Source: a virus. From it: 64,000 nucleotides of DNA. Below, piece after piece: positions 15,718 to 24,207 of the stretch (its first letter is position 1; each line of letters opens with the position of its first letter). The notes under the pieces are model-generated. The model did not search any database. It saw only the letters and a list, made by a program, of their open reading frames with translations, and was not told the origin of the DNA. The DNA lies in the IMG/VR virus record IMGVR_UViG_3300012209_000006, positions 1 through 64,000 of that record, one strand, 5' to 3'. Both the position numbers and the translations under genes were made by a program.

Positions 15718-16274
15718 AATTTCACAGTATAGAAACAAAACAAAAGTTGAGTAAAATACACGCGGATAGACGAGCGCTTCTGTTGTCGGCGGGCGCACGC
15801 GCGTGTGTTAAGTGTGGTATAATTAAAACTTTCGAGGAGTTTCCGGCCGGTAGGAAAACGCGTGATGGCGGTTTAAGATATGCCTATTGTAAGATGTGTC
15901 ATTCTAATTATCAGAGAGAACAGAGGCTTCGTAATTTTTTCCTTATGACGGTCGAAGACGCTGATAAAATTATTGTTTTTCAAAACAATGTATGTGCTAT
16001 ATGCAAAAAACCAGCTTTCGGGAGCAAGCGTTTAGCGATAGATCATCGTCACAGTGACGGTCTTGTTCGTGGAAATTTGTGTAATTGGTGCAATAGAGGC
16101 ATCGCGAGATTCAGAGACAATATAGTTGAGCTTAGGGCCGCAGCAGATTATCTAGAAAACCCTCCGGCCGTACAGGCTTTAGGCAGAGAGCATTATGCTA
16201 GACCGGGGAGAATAGGCACCAAAAAACAACGTATGGCTATACGTAAAGAGAAGCTTAGAAAGGCTGGGTTTTAA
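15708..16274 (+). CDS. HNH endonuclease, recombination endonuclease VII-like, 188 aa
   Basis: An N-terminal zinc motif (CVKCG ... YCKMCH) is followed by CAICKKPAFG, then LAIDHRHSDG and VRGNLCNWCNRGI. This is the EndoVII/HNH pattern with its four Cys and the D-H-x-H catalytic strand. The C-terminal GRIGTKKQR segment recurs in a remnant just downstream. The ATG lies within the last codons of the glycosyltransferase. It is rich in A and T compared with neighbours. Confidence 0.8.
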   Translation: MPVKFHSIETKQKLSKIHADRRALLLSAGARACVKCGIIKTFEEFPAGRKTRDGGLRYAYCKMCHSNYQREQRLRNFFLMTVEDADKIIVFQNNVCAICKKPAFGSKRLAIDHRHSDGLVRGNLCNWCNRGIARFRDNIVELRAAADYLENPPAVQALGREHYARPGRIGTKKQRMAIRKEKLRKAGF

Positions 16275-16375
16275 CTACGTATAAATCATTGAATCATATA
16301 CACTTAGGCTATGAAGGGCGAATCGGCACCAAGAAGCACCGGAAAATGTTGCGAAAACTGAAGAACGTGACGTAG
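16275..16375 (+). pseudogene. C-terminal fragment of another EndoVII-like HNH gene
   Basis: In one frame the sequence reads HLGYEGRIGTKKHRKMLRKL before a TAG at 16373. This matches the end of the HNH protein directly upstream (GRIGTKKQRMAIRK). It has no start and no catalytic core. It suggests successive insertions at one site. The first bases of the 31-bp element overlap its stop codon. Confidence 0.6.
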
Positions 16376-16396
16376 TTTTAAAGACATAATGGAGGG
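16366..16396 (+). promoter_or_regulatory. 31-bp conserved element, copy 2 of 4
   Basis: Identical to the copies at 2139, 34564 and 37391. Here the terminal TGGAGGG directly serves as the ribosome-binding site for the ATG at 16401. The element therefore supplies both the presumed transcription signal and the translation signal. Confidence 0.75.
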
Positions 16397-16400
16397 GAAC

Positions 16401-17141
16401 ATGCCTATTTCCTTGAACTTGCCGACTCCCGAGACCATCAAAAAAGACATCTTGTGGTTCGCCCACCACCTGATTTTGACAGGCATCCTGGTCGCAGTTC
16501 TGTTCGGCGGCGTTTGGGGCGTACAGAACCTAATTGAGAAGCACGACGAAAAGAAAGCTCAGCAAGCCCACGAAGAGCTGGCCATCGTCGTTGATCAAGT
16601 CAAACGGTTGGAAACGACTCAAGCGCAGCACGACGCAGAATCGGCCCAACGCGACGCCGCACGCGACGCTCTACTCCAAGTCTTGGTGGCCACCATTCAG
16701 AAGCGCGACGCAGCTCTCGATGACCAAATCAAAAAGAACGCCTCACTCACGGCACTCCAGGCCGCGGCCAGATTGACCGATCAATACAAAGCAGCCCCGG
16801 GCGAAATTGTAGCCAGCGGTGACACCGTTGTTTCTAACCTCCCCATCTCTCGCAAATTCGTAAACACTTTTGATTCGCTAATTGCGTGCAAGGCTGACCT
16901 CACAGATACCAAGACTCAAGTTGCCGTCGAACAAGCGCGCGTCACAGACCTTAAGGTTCAGGTTTCTGATCGCGACAATACCATCGCCGGTAAAGATCTA
17001 GAACTAGTCAAGCAGAAAGAAGCAGACGCCACCGATAAGAAAATCGCTGTCGACAAGGAAAAGAAGAAGCACAAGTGGTATGCTGTCGGAGGAATTGTCT
17101 TGGTAGAAACGATCAAGTTCTATTTCACCGGCAAACTCTAA
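16401..17141 (+). CDS. Membrane protein with central coiled coil and two end helices, 246 aa
   Basis: Residues about 25-45 (LILTGILVAVLFGGVWGV) form a membrane segment. Residues about 50-125 are an Ala/Gln/Asp-rich coiled coil, and a second coiled region (KADLTDTKTQVAVEQARV ...) follows. A short hydrophobic stretch lies near the end (WYAVGGIVLVETIKFYF). The plan resembles spanin-like or envelope-associated phage proteins, but the location away from the endolysin leaves that open. It is first in the unit headed by repeat copy 2. Confidence 0.6.
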   Translation: MPISLNLPTPETIKKDILWFAHHLILTGILVAVLFGGVWGVQNLIEKHDEKKAQQAHEELAIVVDQVKRLETTQAQHDAESAQRDAARDALLQVLVATIQKRDAALDDQIKKNASLTALQAAARLTDQYKAAPGEIVASGDTVVSNLPISRKFVNTFDSLIACKADLTDTKTQVAVEQARVTDLKVQVSDRDNTIAGKDLELVKQKEADATDKKIAVDKEKKKHKWYAVGGIVLVETIKFYFTGKL

Positions 17142-17153
17142 CTTGGAGAGAAA

Positions 17154-18797
17154 ATGTCACAAGACAAGATTACGCAGACGGTCGAAGTCTTTGAGAAGCG
17201 TGGCGGCAATATTAGAGCCACTGCGGCAGAGCTAGGAGTTTCGCGCAGCACTGTTCGTCGGCGCCTGACTCCCCTCGGAAAGATGGAGAAACCTCTCGCT
17301 GGCGGAACTGTCGGCGGCACGCCTACCGTCGTAAGGGCGCTCCCGAAGAAGGGTCAAATCAAGCGTTACATTCTTACTTCTGCGCAGAATAACACGTACG
17401 TTCATGACGGAGTTCTGGCGAACCTCGAGGCTTTGGCGAAGCACTACTCGGCCGAGATCATCGTCGGAAGCTACACGTACAATCAAAACAATTATGGCAA
17501 GTTGAGCGTGAAACGCGGAAAAGACAAAGACGCACAGAAGCAACTGTGGTACGATTCTAAGATCGAAAACTACATCAAGGACAATCGCATTCAATTGGCC
17601 GACGGCCTCGTGTGGTGTGGCGAGTACAACGCTCTCCCGACCAACGTTAATCCTCTGGCTGGTCTAGAGGCCTATACCGGCCGGAAGTCGTCGATCTTCC
17701 CCCACGCCAAGTTGGCAATGCGCAGTATCCCAACCATGCAAGGTGAAGGCGTCAAACTGAATTACACCACTGGTACAGTGACTCAGCGCAACTACATTCA
17801 GAAACGTGAAGGTGTGATCGCAGAGTTTCATCACATTTACGGAGCCCTTCTGGTTGAAGTCAACTCCGACGGTAACTGGTGGGTTCGTCAACTGAATCAA
17901 GACGAAGGTACCGGAACCCTGCAAGATCTCAACGTGTTGGTTAAGGCTGGTGAAGTAGTCTCCACCGTCGAGCGCGTCGAGGCTATTACTCACGGCGACC
18001 TTCACGGCACTTTCGCAGACCCAGACGTGGTTAAGACGTCCTTGAATATGGTGGATGATTTACAGCCTAAGTATCAGTTCCTTCACGATGTAATGGAAGG
18101 CGCGGCGGTAAATCCTCATCAGCGCAAGTATCAGACGGCGCACGAGAAGTTTCACACTTGGCTTCGAGGATACCACAAGCTGGACAACGAATTGATCGAC
18201 ACCGCAAAGTTACTCGAAGCATACGATCGTCCGTTCGCCCAGACGGTAATCGTAGACGCCAATCATGACGACGTGTGGCTGAAACGGTGGCTCCGCGAGT
18301 ATGACTACAGAAAAGATCCGCCGAACACCGAAGTCTTTTTGAAATTGCAGACGTATCTGTATAATCAGATTCGCAACGGAGTTACCGACGAGCAATCGCG
18401 GGCTCGCAAAGCTAACCCCAAGATGGTCCGCGATATCGGCGTACTTGAATACGCATTCCGAGAAGTGGCTGGCTACAAGGCCCCCGCAAAGTTTCTTCTA
18501 GCGGATGAGTCGTTCAAAACGTGCGATGGTAAAATCGAGAACGGCATGCACGGTCATTTCGGGCCCAACGGAAGGTTCGGCACTCCTGAGAACCTTTCCA
18601 AGATGGCGCGCAAGGCCAACACAGCACATACGCATAGCACAGGCATTTGGAACGGGCTCTACGTTGCGGGCACCAGCAGCAAGCTTCGGTGGGATTACGC
18701 TAAAGGTCCAAGCGCTTGGAGCCACAGCCACGTTGTTACATACCCGAACGGGAAGAGATCGATCATCACAATCTACGCAGGAAAATGGAGAGCATAA
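17154..18797 (+). CDS. Possible T5 A1-like host-takeover protein with an N-terminal HTH, 547 aa
   Basis: Residues 1-40 are a Fis/HTH_8-like helix-turn-helix (GGNIRATAAELGVSRSTVRR). The rest has metallophosphoesterase-like elements: ITHGDLHGTFADPD near residue 280, VIVDANHDDVWLKRWL near 365, and a late His-rich MHGHFGPNGR and TAHTHSTG. HTH plus calcineurin-like phosphoesterase is the plan of phage T5 A1-type proteins, which act in host DNA degradation and shut-off. The assignment rests on remembered motif order, not a search. It follows the membrane protein by 12 nt behind GGAGAG. Confidence 0.5.
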   Translation: MSQDKITQTVEVFEKRGGNIRATAAELGVSRSTVRRRLTPLGKMEKPLAGGTVGGTPTVVRALPKKGQIKRYILTSAQNNTYVHDGVLANLEALAKHYSAEIIVGSYTYNQNNYGKLSVKRGKDKDAQKQLWYDSKIENYIKDNRIQLADGLVWCGEYNALPTNVNPLAGLEAYTGRKSSIFPHAKLAMRSIPTMQGEGVKLNYTTGTVTQRNYIQKREGVIAEFHHIYGALLVEVNSDGNWWVRQLNQDEGTGTLQDLNVLVKAGEVVSTVERVEAITHGDLHGTFADPDVVKTSLNMVDDLQPKYQFLHDVMEGAAVNPHQRKYQTAHEKFHTWLRGYHKLDNELIDTAKLLEAYDRPFAQTVIVDANHDDVWLKRWLREYDYRKDPPNTEVFLKLQTYLYNQIRNGVTDEQSRARKANPKMVRDIGVLEYAFREVAGYKAPAKFLLADESFKTCDGKIENGMHGHFGPNGRFGTPENLSKMARKANTAHTHSTGIWNGLYVAGTSSKLRWDYAKGPSAWSHSHVVTYPNGKRSIITIYAGKWRA

Positions 18798-18994
18798 TGA
18801 CAAAACCAAAGAAACAAACGTTTGACGTCTATGTTCGTCGCAATCACTTTTTTACAGCGACAATCGAAGCGGCCACGTTAGATCAAGCTCTCGAAATCGC
18901 AAACAACATGACGGAGGACGATCTTTTGGACGCTCCGGGGGACACTCTTGAAAGCGTTTTTGATATCGAAGGCGCGCTTAAAAATAGTGATTGA
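18797..18994 (+). CDS. Hypothetical protein, 65 aa
   Basis: A small protein with a basic start and acidic end; FDVYVRRNHFFTATIEAATL suggests a beta-hairpin and helix fold as in small DUF-type phage proteins. The ATG at 18797 overlaps the previous TAA. Longer starts fall inside the upstream gene. The next promoter begins at its stop. Confidence 0.6.
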   Translation: MTKPKKQTFDVYVRRNHFFTATIEAATLDQALEIANNMTEDDLLDAPGDTLESVFDIEGALKNSD

Positions 18995-19019
18995 CATCCG
19001 CTAGAACTTGTAGTATAGT
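18991..19019 (+). promoter_or_regulatory. Strong sigma70-type promoter
   Basis: TTGACA at 18991-18996 and TATAGT at 19014-19019 have a 17-nt spacer. The next gene starts at 19043 behind GGAGAGG. This is among the best matches in the window. Confidence 0.7.
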
Positions 19020-19042
19020 CTTTAGTAGGAGAGGACCGAACG

Positions 19043-19468
19043 ATGGCTGATTTCAATAGAGACCGCGTATTCGAAAGCGGCGCTGATCGCAGTTCGGACG
19101 CAGGCAAATCGCACCCTGATCGCGCTCTATCGCCTTTGGTGCTTGAGCGCTTCGCGAAATACATGCTTGATCACAACAGCACAGCGAACCCACCCCGTCG
19201 TGAAGATCAGTGGCAGTTAGGATTCCCTCAAGATTCATTCATGGAATCCGGATGGCGCCACGTCCATGCGTGGTGGTCTTTGCACCGCGGCCTACCCGTT
19301 AAAAACGAAAAAGGCCAGCCGGTTACGGATATCCAAGAAGTTCTGTGTGCGGTGTTCTTCAACGTGCAAGGTTATTTGCACAATCTTTTGGTTGAAGAGT
19401 TTAAGACGGAAAACCCAGAGGCCTACAATCGAATGATGGGTGAACTGAAAAAGAGGGTTGCCAAGTGA
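19043..19468 (+). CDS. DUF5664-like (dATP/dGTP diphosphohydrolase-type) protein, 141 aa
   Basis: The region SPLVLERFAKYMLDHN, then DQWQLGFPQDSFMESGWRHV and AWWSLHRG, then a late QEVLCAVFFNVQGYLHNLL, follows the order seen in phage DUF5664 proteins, which are annotated as dATP/dGTP diphosphohydrolases. Strict catalytic residues cannot be confirmed by eye. It is the first gene behind the 18991 promoter and may act on nucleotides with the downstream deoxyribosyltransferase-like domain. Confidence 0.5.
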   Translation: MADFNRDRVFESGADRSSDAGKSHPDRALSPLVLERFAKYMLDHNSTANPPRREDQWQLGFPQDSFMESGWRHVHAWWSLHRGLPVKNEKGQPVTDIQEVLCAVFFNVQGYLHNLLVEEFKTENPEAYNRMMGELKKRVAK

Positions 19469-19869
19469 GCGAGACCAACGACAAAGGTTTGACGCCGCAT
19501 GGTACGGGCCGATTCATTGCACCTTTGTACCAGGAGTATTTGAAGCGTCCGTACATTTCGCTCAACCGGCCGTTCTCCTATCACGACCTTCGGGATCTGA
19601 TTACGCAGTGTGCCATATTCCTTATCCGCGATCGGTCCAAGACGATGTTGAATTACAACGAGGCTTTCGAGAAGTTTTCTGAGATGATCGCAGAGAGGAA
19701 CGCTTTCGGAGAGAAGAAGTACGGCGAAGGCCTTAGGGCTGATAACGGTTACGAGGCAGCGCTGTTGGCTCTCGAAGAGCTAGCAGATGCTGGGATGTAC
19801 TGCACGATGAAGATCGAAGAAAACGATTCAAAAGGAATGAAAGTAGATAATTACAGGAAACCAAAATGA
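19465..19869 (+). CDS. Hypothetical protein, 134 aa
   Basis: GTG start overlapping the previous stop (GTGA). The C-terminal half (FGEKKYGEGLRADNGYEAALLALEELADAGMYC) resembles helical all-alpha NTP-pyrophosphatase or DUF5664-type folds, in which Lys-Tyr-Gly and an ExxD pair recur. The family is not certain. The stop overlaps the ATG of the HNH fusion gene. Confidence 0.55.
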   Translation: MSETNDKGLTPHGTGRFIAPLYQEYLKRPYISLNRPFSYHDLRDLITQCAIFLIRDRSKTMLNYNEAFEKFSEMIAERNAFGEKKYGEGLRADNGYEAALLALEELADAGMYCTMKIEENDSKGMKVDNYRKPK

Positions 19870-20660
19870 CTGATTCATGGAACACAGCGCATCCAGAGAA
19901 GATGGCAGAAGCGACTAAGAGGTATAGGGTTGCCCATCCAGAAAAAATACGCGCAGCAAACAAGAAACGAAATAGGCGATTTCTTAGATACGGAATTACC
20001 TATGAAGAATTTGTTCGTATGCTTGATAGACAACACAGAAAGTGTATGTGTTGTTTGGAGGATATCAACGAAAAAACAGCTAATGTTGATCATCGTCACG
20101 ATGATTCCAAGTTTGTTCGTGGCCTCCTTTGCAGAAATTGTAACTGGGCTTTAGGCAACGTAAAAGATAACACCATGACGTTAAGAAGGCTTATGGCTTA
20201 TGTCGATTACGATCGCACAAAAACACATATTTATTTGGCCGGTTCTTTGAGGAACCCGCGCATTCCGGAGATCGGAAATTTGTTGCGCTCGGCGGGTTTC
20301 GATGTGATGGATGAATGGTGTACTCCGGGTGAGCTGGCGGATGACAATTGGCAGAAGTATGAGAAACTTCGCGGCAGGAGTTACGCCGAAGCCTTGCGAG
20401 GACGCGGCCCTCAAAATATTTTTTCTTTTGATCGTGCGTATCTTGATTTTTCTGACATAGTTATAGCAGCTGCTCCGTTTGGAAAATCCGCGATGATCGA
20501 GTTAGGTTACGCCAAGGGTAGAGGTAAGAGAGTTTACATCTTTCTGGATGGCAATGAGCCGGAGCGATTCGAAGTTATGCCGAATTTCGTGGATAAGCTT
20601 TTTTCTTCGGAAGAAGAAATGCTTAAAGAATTACAACTTTTAAAGGAGAACTATCAATGA
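19866..20660 (+). CDS. Fusion: HNH (EndoVII-like) endonuclease plus nucleoside 2-deoxyribosyltransferase-like domain, 264 aa
   Basis: Residues 1-115 are an EndoVII-type HNH protein: repeated AHPEK motifs, CMCCLEDI, NVDHRHDD and VRGLLCRNCNWALGN. From about residue 120 (THIYLAGSLRNPRIPEIGNL) to the end it is a DUF4406/nucleoside 2-deoxyribosyltransferase-like fold, with DIVIAAAPFGKSAMIELGYA as the conserved C-terminal strand and helix. No stop or start separates them. The likely origin is insertion of the HNH gene at the start codon of a nucleotide-metabolism gene. Whether the two domains work together is unknown. Confidence 0.75.
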   Translation: MTDSWNTAHPEKMAEATKRYRVAHPEKIRAANKKRNRRFLRYGITYEEFVRMLDRQHRKCMCCLEDINEKTANVDHRHDDSKFVRGLLCRNCNWALGNVKDNTMTLRRLMAYVDYDRTKTHIYLAGSLRNPRIPEIGNLLRSAGFDVMDEWCTPGELADDNWQKYEKLRGRSYAEALRGRGPQNIFSFDRAYLDFSDIVIAAAPFGKSAMIELGYAKGRGKRVYIFLDGNEPERFEVMPNFVDKLFSSEEEMLKELQLLKENYQ

Positions 20661-20995
20661 TTCAAGACAAAGTTAGCCGTACCATTTCGTGTGACAACAA
20701 AGGCTGCGATAAGACCGTGACCTTTGCCCCCGACAATCAAGAAGAGATCGCAGCCCTCCCTGAGTGGCTTCGAACGTTTCGAAACGTGAACCTAGGAAAC
20801 GGCGCCAAGTTTGGCTACTGCTCCGACGTTTGCGAAGTCGAAGGCGCGACCACTGGTCAGCATAACGTTCCGGAACCTCCCAAAGTCCTGGCAGCTAACG
20901 CTGGCGACGTTAAGAGGGCCGTTGTTGAAGCCAAGATCGCGGAAGCAATGAAGACGCAACCCGGTGATGGCGCAGGTAAAGTAACTCTGTCGTAA
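20657..20995 (+). CDS. Small protein with a CxxxxC zinc-like motif, 112 aa
   Basis: ISCDNKGCDKTVTF at the start and FGYCSDVC near residues 52-60 give four Cys for a zinc site of treble-clef or ribbon type. The tail is Ala-rich. The ATG overlaps the previous stop (ATGA) behind AAAGGAG. No function assigned. Confidence 0.6.
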   Translation: MIQDKVSRTISCDNKGCDKTVTFAPDNQEEIAALPEWLRTFRNVNLGNGAKFGYCSDVCEVEGATTGQHNVPEPPKVLAANAGDVKRAVVEAKIAEAMKTQPGDGAGKVTLS

Positions 20996-21005
20996 GAGAG
21001 GGACC

Positions 21006-21317
21006 ATGGATGTTTTTATTCACATTAGGGGATTCCTTCGCGTGCCGATCGGGGAAGCGACTTTCAAATCGCACAAGTTCTCTGTTCGGCACGACGACTC
21101 CGAAAAAATCGCGGAGTTCATCAACGACGCGATGATGGAGATCGTTAACATGAAAGGTATGATCACCCCCAAAGATGAAAACAAATCGACCAAGGGAATC
21201 GAAGGCTTCAACAACATAAAGTTCTGGCATATAGATAACTTCGCTCATTTCGAGATCGAGACGAAGATTCTAACGGCTCAGATTCCCGACCCCAAGAGAG
21301 TGGAGCTACTGCAATGA
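21006..21317 (+). CDS. Hypothetical protein, 103 aa
   Basis: A small alpha/beta protein without recognised motifs. The ATG follows GAGAGGGACC. Its stop overlaps the ATG of the ClpP-like gene by 4 nt, so they are probably made together. Confidence 0.6.
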   Translation: MDVFIHIRGFLRVPIGEATFKSHKFSVRHDDSEKIAEFINDAMMEIVNMKGMITPKDENKSTKGIEGFNNIKFWHIDNFAHFEIETKILTAQIPDPKRVELLQ

Positions 21318-21814
21318 TCGAACCATTTGTCATCACAGGCGAGATCGACGCCAAGATCGCCAATAACTTCTTCACGTTGGCCGGCGCGGGTCTCATCACG
21401 GATGTTGTGATAAGCTCCGTGGGCGGAGACATTGGCCTGACGTTCGGTATGTTCGACGTGATCCGAATGCTAAGCATCAACACGCATGTCGTGGGTATCG
21501 CGCAGTCTGCGGCCGCCGTATTGCTACAGGCGGGCAAGCTACGCACCATGACGGACGCCAGCCTACTCCAGTTCCACGCGCCGGAAGAGCACGTCACTGA
21601 CGCGCAGTTTCGGCTCTATACTCAGCTTGTCGAGATGGTCGCGCAGCGTACTGGTTTGCACATAACCGAAGCTCACGATCTGTTCGACAACAAGTTCATC
21701 ACCGCCAACAAGGCCCAAGAGTTGGGCCTTATTGACGAGATTGCAACTCCGGCTCCTACGGACCCGAGAGATACTGACATCATAAGGTGGGTGAGAAATG
21801 GGCGAAGTAATTAG
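21314..21814 (+). CDS. ClpP/SppA-like serine protease, 166 aa
   Basis: VISSVGGDIGLTFGMFDVIR near residues 32-51 is the ClpP oxyanion segment. GIAQSAAAVLLQAG places the nucleophile Ser65, and SLLQFHAPEE places the general base His88; AQELGLIDEI near the end corresponds to the family's terminal helix. It is shorter than bacterial ClpP (about 200 aa). It is not next to the capsid genes, which argues against a prohead protease. A Clp-type AAA+ protein at 35464 is a possible partner. Confidence 0.7.
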   Translation: MIEPFVITGEIDAKIANNFFTLAGAGLITDVVISSVGGDIGLTFGMFDVIRMLSINTHVVGIAQSAAAVLLQAGKLRTMTDASLLQFHAPEEHVTDAQFRLYTQLVEMVAQRTGLHITEAHDLFDNKFITANKAQELGLIDEIATPAPTDPRDTDIIRWVRNGRSN

Positions 21815-22091
21815 CATGGACGCAAAGAAAGACAAGCTTAAGGACGCCGTCGCGGCGTTCACGTTCTCGCGCTTGCCGCGGGAGCAGCGCATTGCTCAAA
21901 TTATGTATGGAATTCTTTCTCACGAGACTACGGGGTTAGAGAATGATTCTATTCACGATAATGGAGCAATTGTTCTTAAAATCACCGACAGTGAAGGACT
22001 AATCGAACTGGCTTCTATGCTCGAGCCATATGCATTAAAAGATTTTGCAGTCCGTTACGGACACTTGGGAGACGGCGTTGCCAAGGCGTAA
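21798..22091 (+). CDS. Hypothetical protein, 97 aa
   Basis: Overlaps the protease gene by 17 nt and starts at an ATG after GGTGAGAA. It is a mixed-charge small protein with a central FSRLPREQRIAQIMYG helix. Not recognised. Confidence 0.5.
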   Translation: MGEVISMDAKKDKLKDAVAAFTFSRLPREQRIAQIMYGILSHETTGLENDSIHDNGAIVLKITDSEGLIELASMLEPYALKDFAVRYGHLGDGVAKA

Positions 22092-22452
22092 AGTATCAGA
22101 CAATCGCGCAGAGGAAGTAGAATATCGTCTGCTTTCTATGATTCAACGAAGAGAGGCATATGGCGGTCCGGAAATTCGGGTCCGCCTTACTGCGATTCTT
22201 TTGTTGGCAAAGCTGTGGAAAGTCGATATGGCGGGAATCGCCGTCGAGCATTGGCTCGATATGGCCGGAGTGACGGACAAGAACACTAGAATGGCTATGT
22301 CTGGCGTTTTGGATTTCTCTGTCCTGAAAGAAGTAGGAACAGGTGTGCCTCCTGCGTTTGTTCCCAATCCCAAGGATCCTAAACTTGTTGAAGAAAAGCC
22401 CTTGACTTCTGCTCCGACCCGTAGTATCCTTGAAGAGTTTGGAGAAAAATGA
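22078..22452 (+). CDS. Hypothetical protein, 124 aa
   Basis: The likely start is TTG at 22078, because GGGAGA lies 6-8 nt upstream; an earlier TTG at 22045 is less well placed. The middle (RLTAILLLAKLWKVDMAGIAVEHWLDMAG) is helical. It ends in a TGATG-type overlap with the next gene. No family known. Confidence 0.5.
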   Translation: MPRRKVSDNRAEEVEYRLLSMIQRREAYGGPEIRVRLTAILLLAKLWKVDMAGIAVEHWLDMAGVTDKNTRMAMSGVLDFSVLKEVGTGVPPAFVPNPKDPKLVEEKPLTSAPTRSILEEFGEK

Positions 22453-22829
22453 TGGCGATCAAATACATTCCAGCATTCGAAGACAAAATGATTCCAGGTG
22501 ACTGGCGTGTCGAGGCGATGAACGAACATACCGGCGAAGTTTACATAGCTATTTTTACCGGAGTCGAAGCTGAACGTCGAGCTGCCGAATACGCTGCTTT
22601 CAAGATGGGTAAACTACCGGCGCCTAAGTCGGCAGTAGCGACGGCAGCCCCGGCCCCTGTGTTCGGCGCAACCCCAGAGTTCGTCATCAAAACGGACAAT
22701 GGTCACGAACTTCTGATTCGGCCAGACGGCCTAATATGGACTTACGACAAGAAACGTGAAAAGATTTCTGCTTGGCCCAAGGGGCCGATCGAACTTCTAA
22801 GCACTAATAAAACGAAAGAAGGAAAATAA
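22449..22829 (+). CDS. Hypothetical protein, 126 aa
   Basis: Two adjacent ATG codons (22449 and 22452) follow GGAGAAAA. The first 55 residues resemble a small beta-rich domain (WRVEAMNEHTGEVYIAIF), followed by a Pro/Ala linker and a second beta-rich part. Its stop overlaps the exonuclease start. No function recognised; context is replication. Confidence 0.55.
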   Translation: MMAIKYIPAFEDKMIPGDWRVEAMNEHTGEVYIAIFTGVEAERRAAEYAAFKMGKLPAPKSAVATAAPAPVFGATPEFVIKTDNGHELLIRPDGLIWTYDKKREKISAWPKGPIELLSTNKTKEGK

Positions 22830-23536
22830 TGTTACTCGCATCATTCGACTTGGAAACAACAAGTTTGGATCTCAACCAAGCGCGCGTGATTGAGGTTGGT
22901 GCGCTTCTCTACACGACCACTTTCAAACGTGTCGTTATGGCGGAGAGTTTTCTAGTCGACAACGAAGAGCCGATTGGAAAAGAAAGCTCGGACCTCACCA
23001 AAATCAACACGGCTATGGTAGGCAAGTTTGGTCTGACGCCGTCCGACGCTCTGTCCCGTTTGCAGAATTATTTTGACATGGCAGACACTGTGGTTGGTAT
23101 GAATATACTTGATTACGATTTGCCGGTCTATAAAAACTGGTGTCTTCGTGAAACTCAAGAGCCCATCGAACGTCCCACGATCGATATCATGACGGATCTT
23201 CCTGGGGTGGAATCTAAGAAGTTGGCGTACATGGCGGCAGACGCAGGTTTCCTGAACCCGTCCCCCCACGCTGCCCTAGCCGATGCATGGACTGCGCTTC
23301 GTTTGATCGAGAGTCAGCCGGATTTTGCGAAAGTCGTCGAGCGGTCGAAGTCGCCCCGGGTTTATTTGAAAGCGCTGGTTACGTTCGACACGAACTATCT
23401 AGCCAAGGAGCGGAAGTTCAAATGGGATCCCGCCACTAAGACGTGGTATAAGGTCGTCAAAGAAATGGATGTTGACCAAGAAGCCAAAGAGTGCCAGTTC
23501 GATTTGAAGCGCATCCAACCAATCATTTCTCAATAA
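22829..23536 (+). CDS. DnaQ-like 3'-5' exonuclease, 235 aa
   Basis: Exo I: ASFDLETTSL with Asp7 and Glu9. Exo II: VVGMNILDYDLP near residues 90-100. Exo III: HAALADAWTALRL near 148-160, with the His and Asp of the DEDDh type. A C-terminal extension (FKWDPATKTWYKVVKEMD) resembles the DUF3820-like part of phage exonucleases. It probably proofreads or trims DNA ends. It is coupled to the SSB-like gene region. Confidence 0.8.
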   Translation: MLLASFDLETTSLDLNQARVIEVGALLYTTTFKRVVMAESFLVDNEEPIGKESSDLTKINTAMVGKFGLTPSDALSRLQNYFDMADTVVGMNILDYDLPVYKNWCLRETQEPIERPTIDIMTDLPGVESKKLAYMAADAGFLNPSPHAALADAWTALRLIESQPDFAKVVERSKSPRVYLKALVTFDTNYLAKERKFKWDPATKTWYKVVKEMDVDQEAKECQFDLKRIQPIISQ

Positions 23537-23592
23537 GAGTTTTGGGCGCAAGCCTGAATGCATCTAAACCGAAAAACAAAGGAAATCAAAAA

Positions 23593-24174
23593 ATGGGAAT
23601 CGTAGTCGATGATAAACCAGCAGGACCACCGAAGGTATATCCAGTCGCATCCGAGGGCGTCGCTCTAGTCGTTCTAGCCGACGTTGAAGATCTCGGAGTT
23701 CAGCAGAATCAGTTTTACGGAGCCAGGAGAGAAGTTCGTCTCACCTGGGTCGTAAACGAAAAGGATCCCGAAGGCAACTATTTCGTGATCTCGCGTAAAT
23801 ACACCGCGTCTCTCCACGAGAAGTCGAATCTTTTCGGAGACGTGAAAGACATGATTGGTCGCACGCCCCCGACGTCTCTTGACATCGAAACCTTGATCGG
23901 CACCGTCAATTCCGGCGTCATCAAACAAGTCGATGGCAAGGATAAGAATGAAGGCAAGAAATTTGCAAATATCAAGGCGTTCTTGGCTCCTCGCGCAGGC
24001 GAGATGTTCGCGATCCCCAAGGATTTCGTTCGTGGCAAGGACGGCGGCAAGTTCGGTCGCGCGCAGCAACAGCGCGGCAGCAGCACTCAAACTCGTACGG
24101 CAGCTAACGTTCAGACCGCGGCAACGCGTCAGGCGCCGGCCCAAGAAGTGGCCGACGAAGATATTCCTTTTTAA
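23593..24174 (+). CDS. Single-stranded DNA-binding-like protein, 193 aa
   Basis: The body has an OB-fold-like beta pattern (VALVVLADVEDLG, VRLTWVVNEKDPEGNYFVISR, then an F-A-N-I-K-A-F-L strand). A Gln/Thr/Ala-rich linker leads to DEDIPF at the very end, the acidic tip by which SSB proteins recruit partners. The ATG at 23593 is chosen because the upstream in-frame part overlaps the exonuclease and lacks SSB features. Its place between the exonuclease and primase fits. Confidence 0.7.
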   Translation: MGIVVDDKPAGPPKVYPVASEGVALVVLADVEDLGVQQNQFYGARREVRLTWVVNEKDPEGNYFVISRKYTASLHEKSNLFGDVKDMIGRTPPTSLDIETLIGTVNSGVIKQVDGKDKNEGKKFANIKAFLAPRAGEMFAIPKDFVRGKDGGKFGRAQQQRGSSTQTRTAANVQTAATRQAPAQEVADEDIPF

Positions 24175-24207
24175 GGAATCGATGTTGTGCAGCCATTCTG
24201 CACTGAT

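Noticed and set aside
21314-21814. ClpP-like protease as prohead protease
   Set aside because: It lies 20 kb from portal and capsid genes among nucleotide and replication genes, so a head maturation role is not supported by position.
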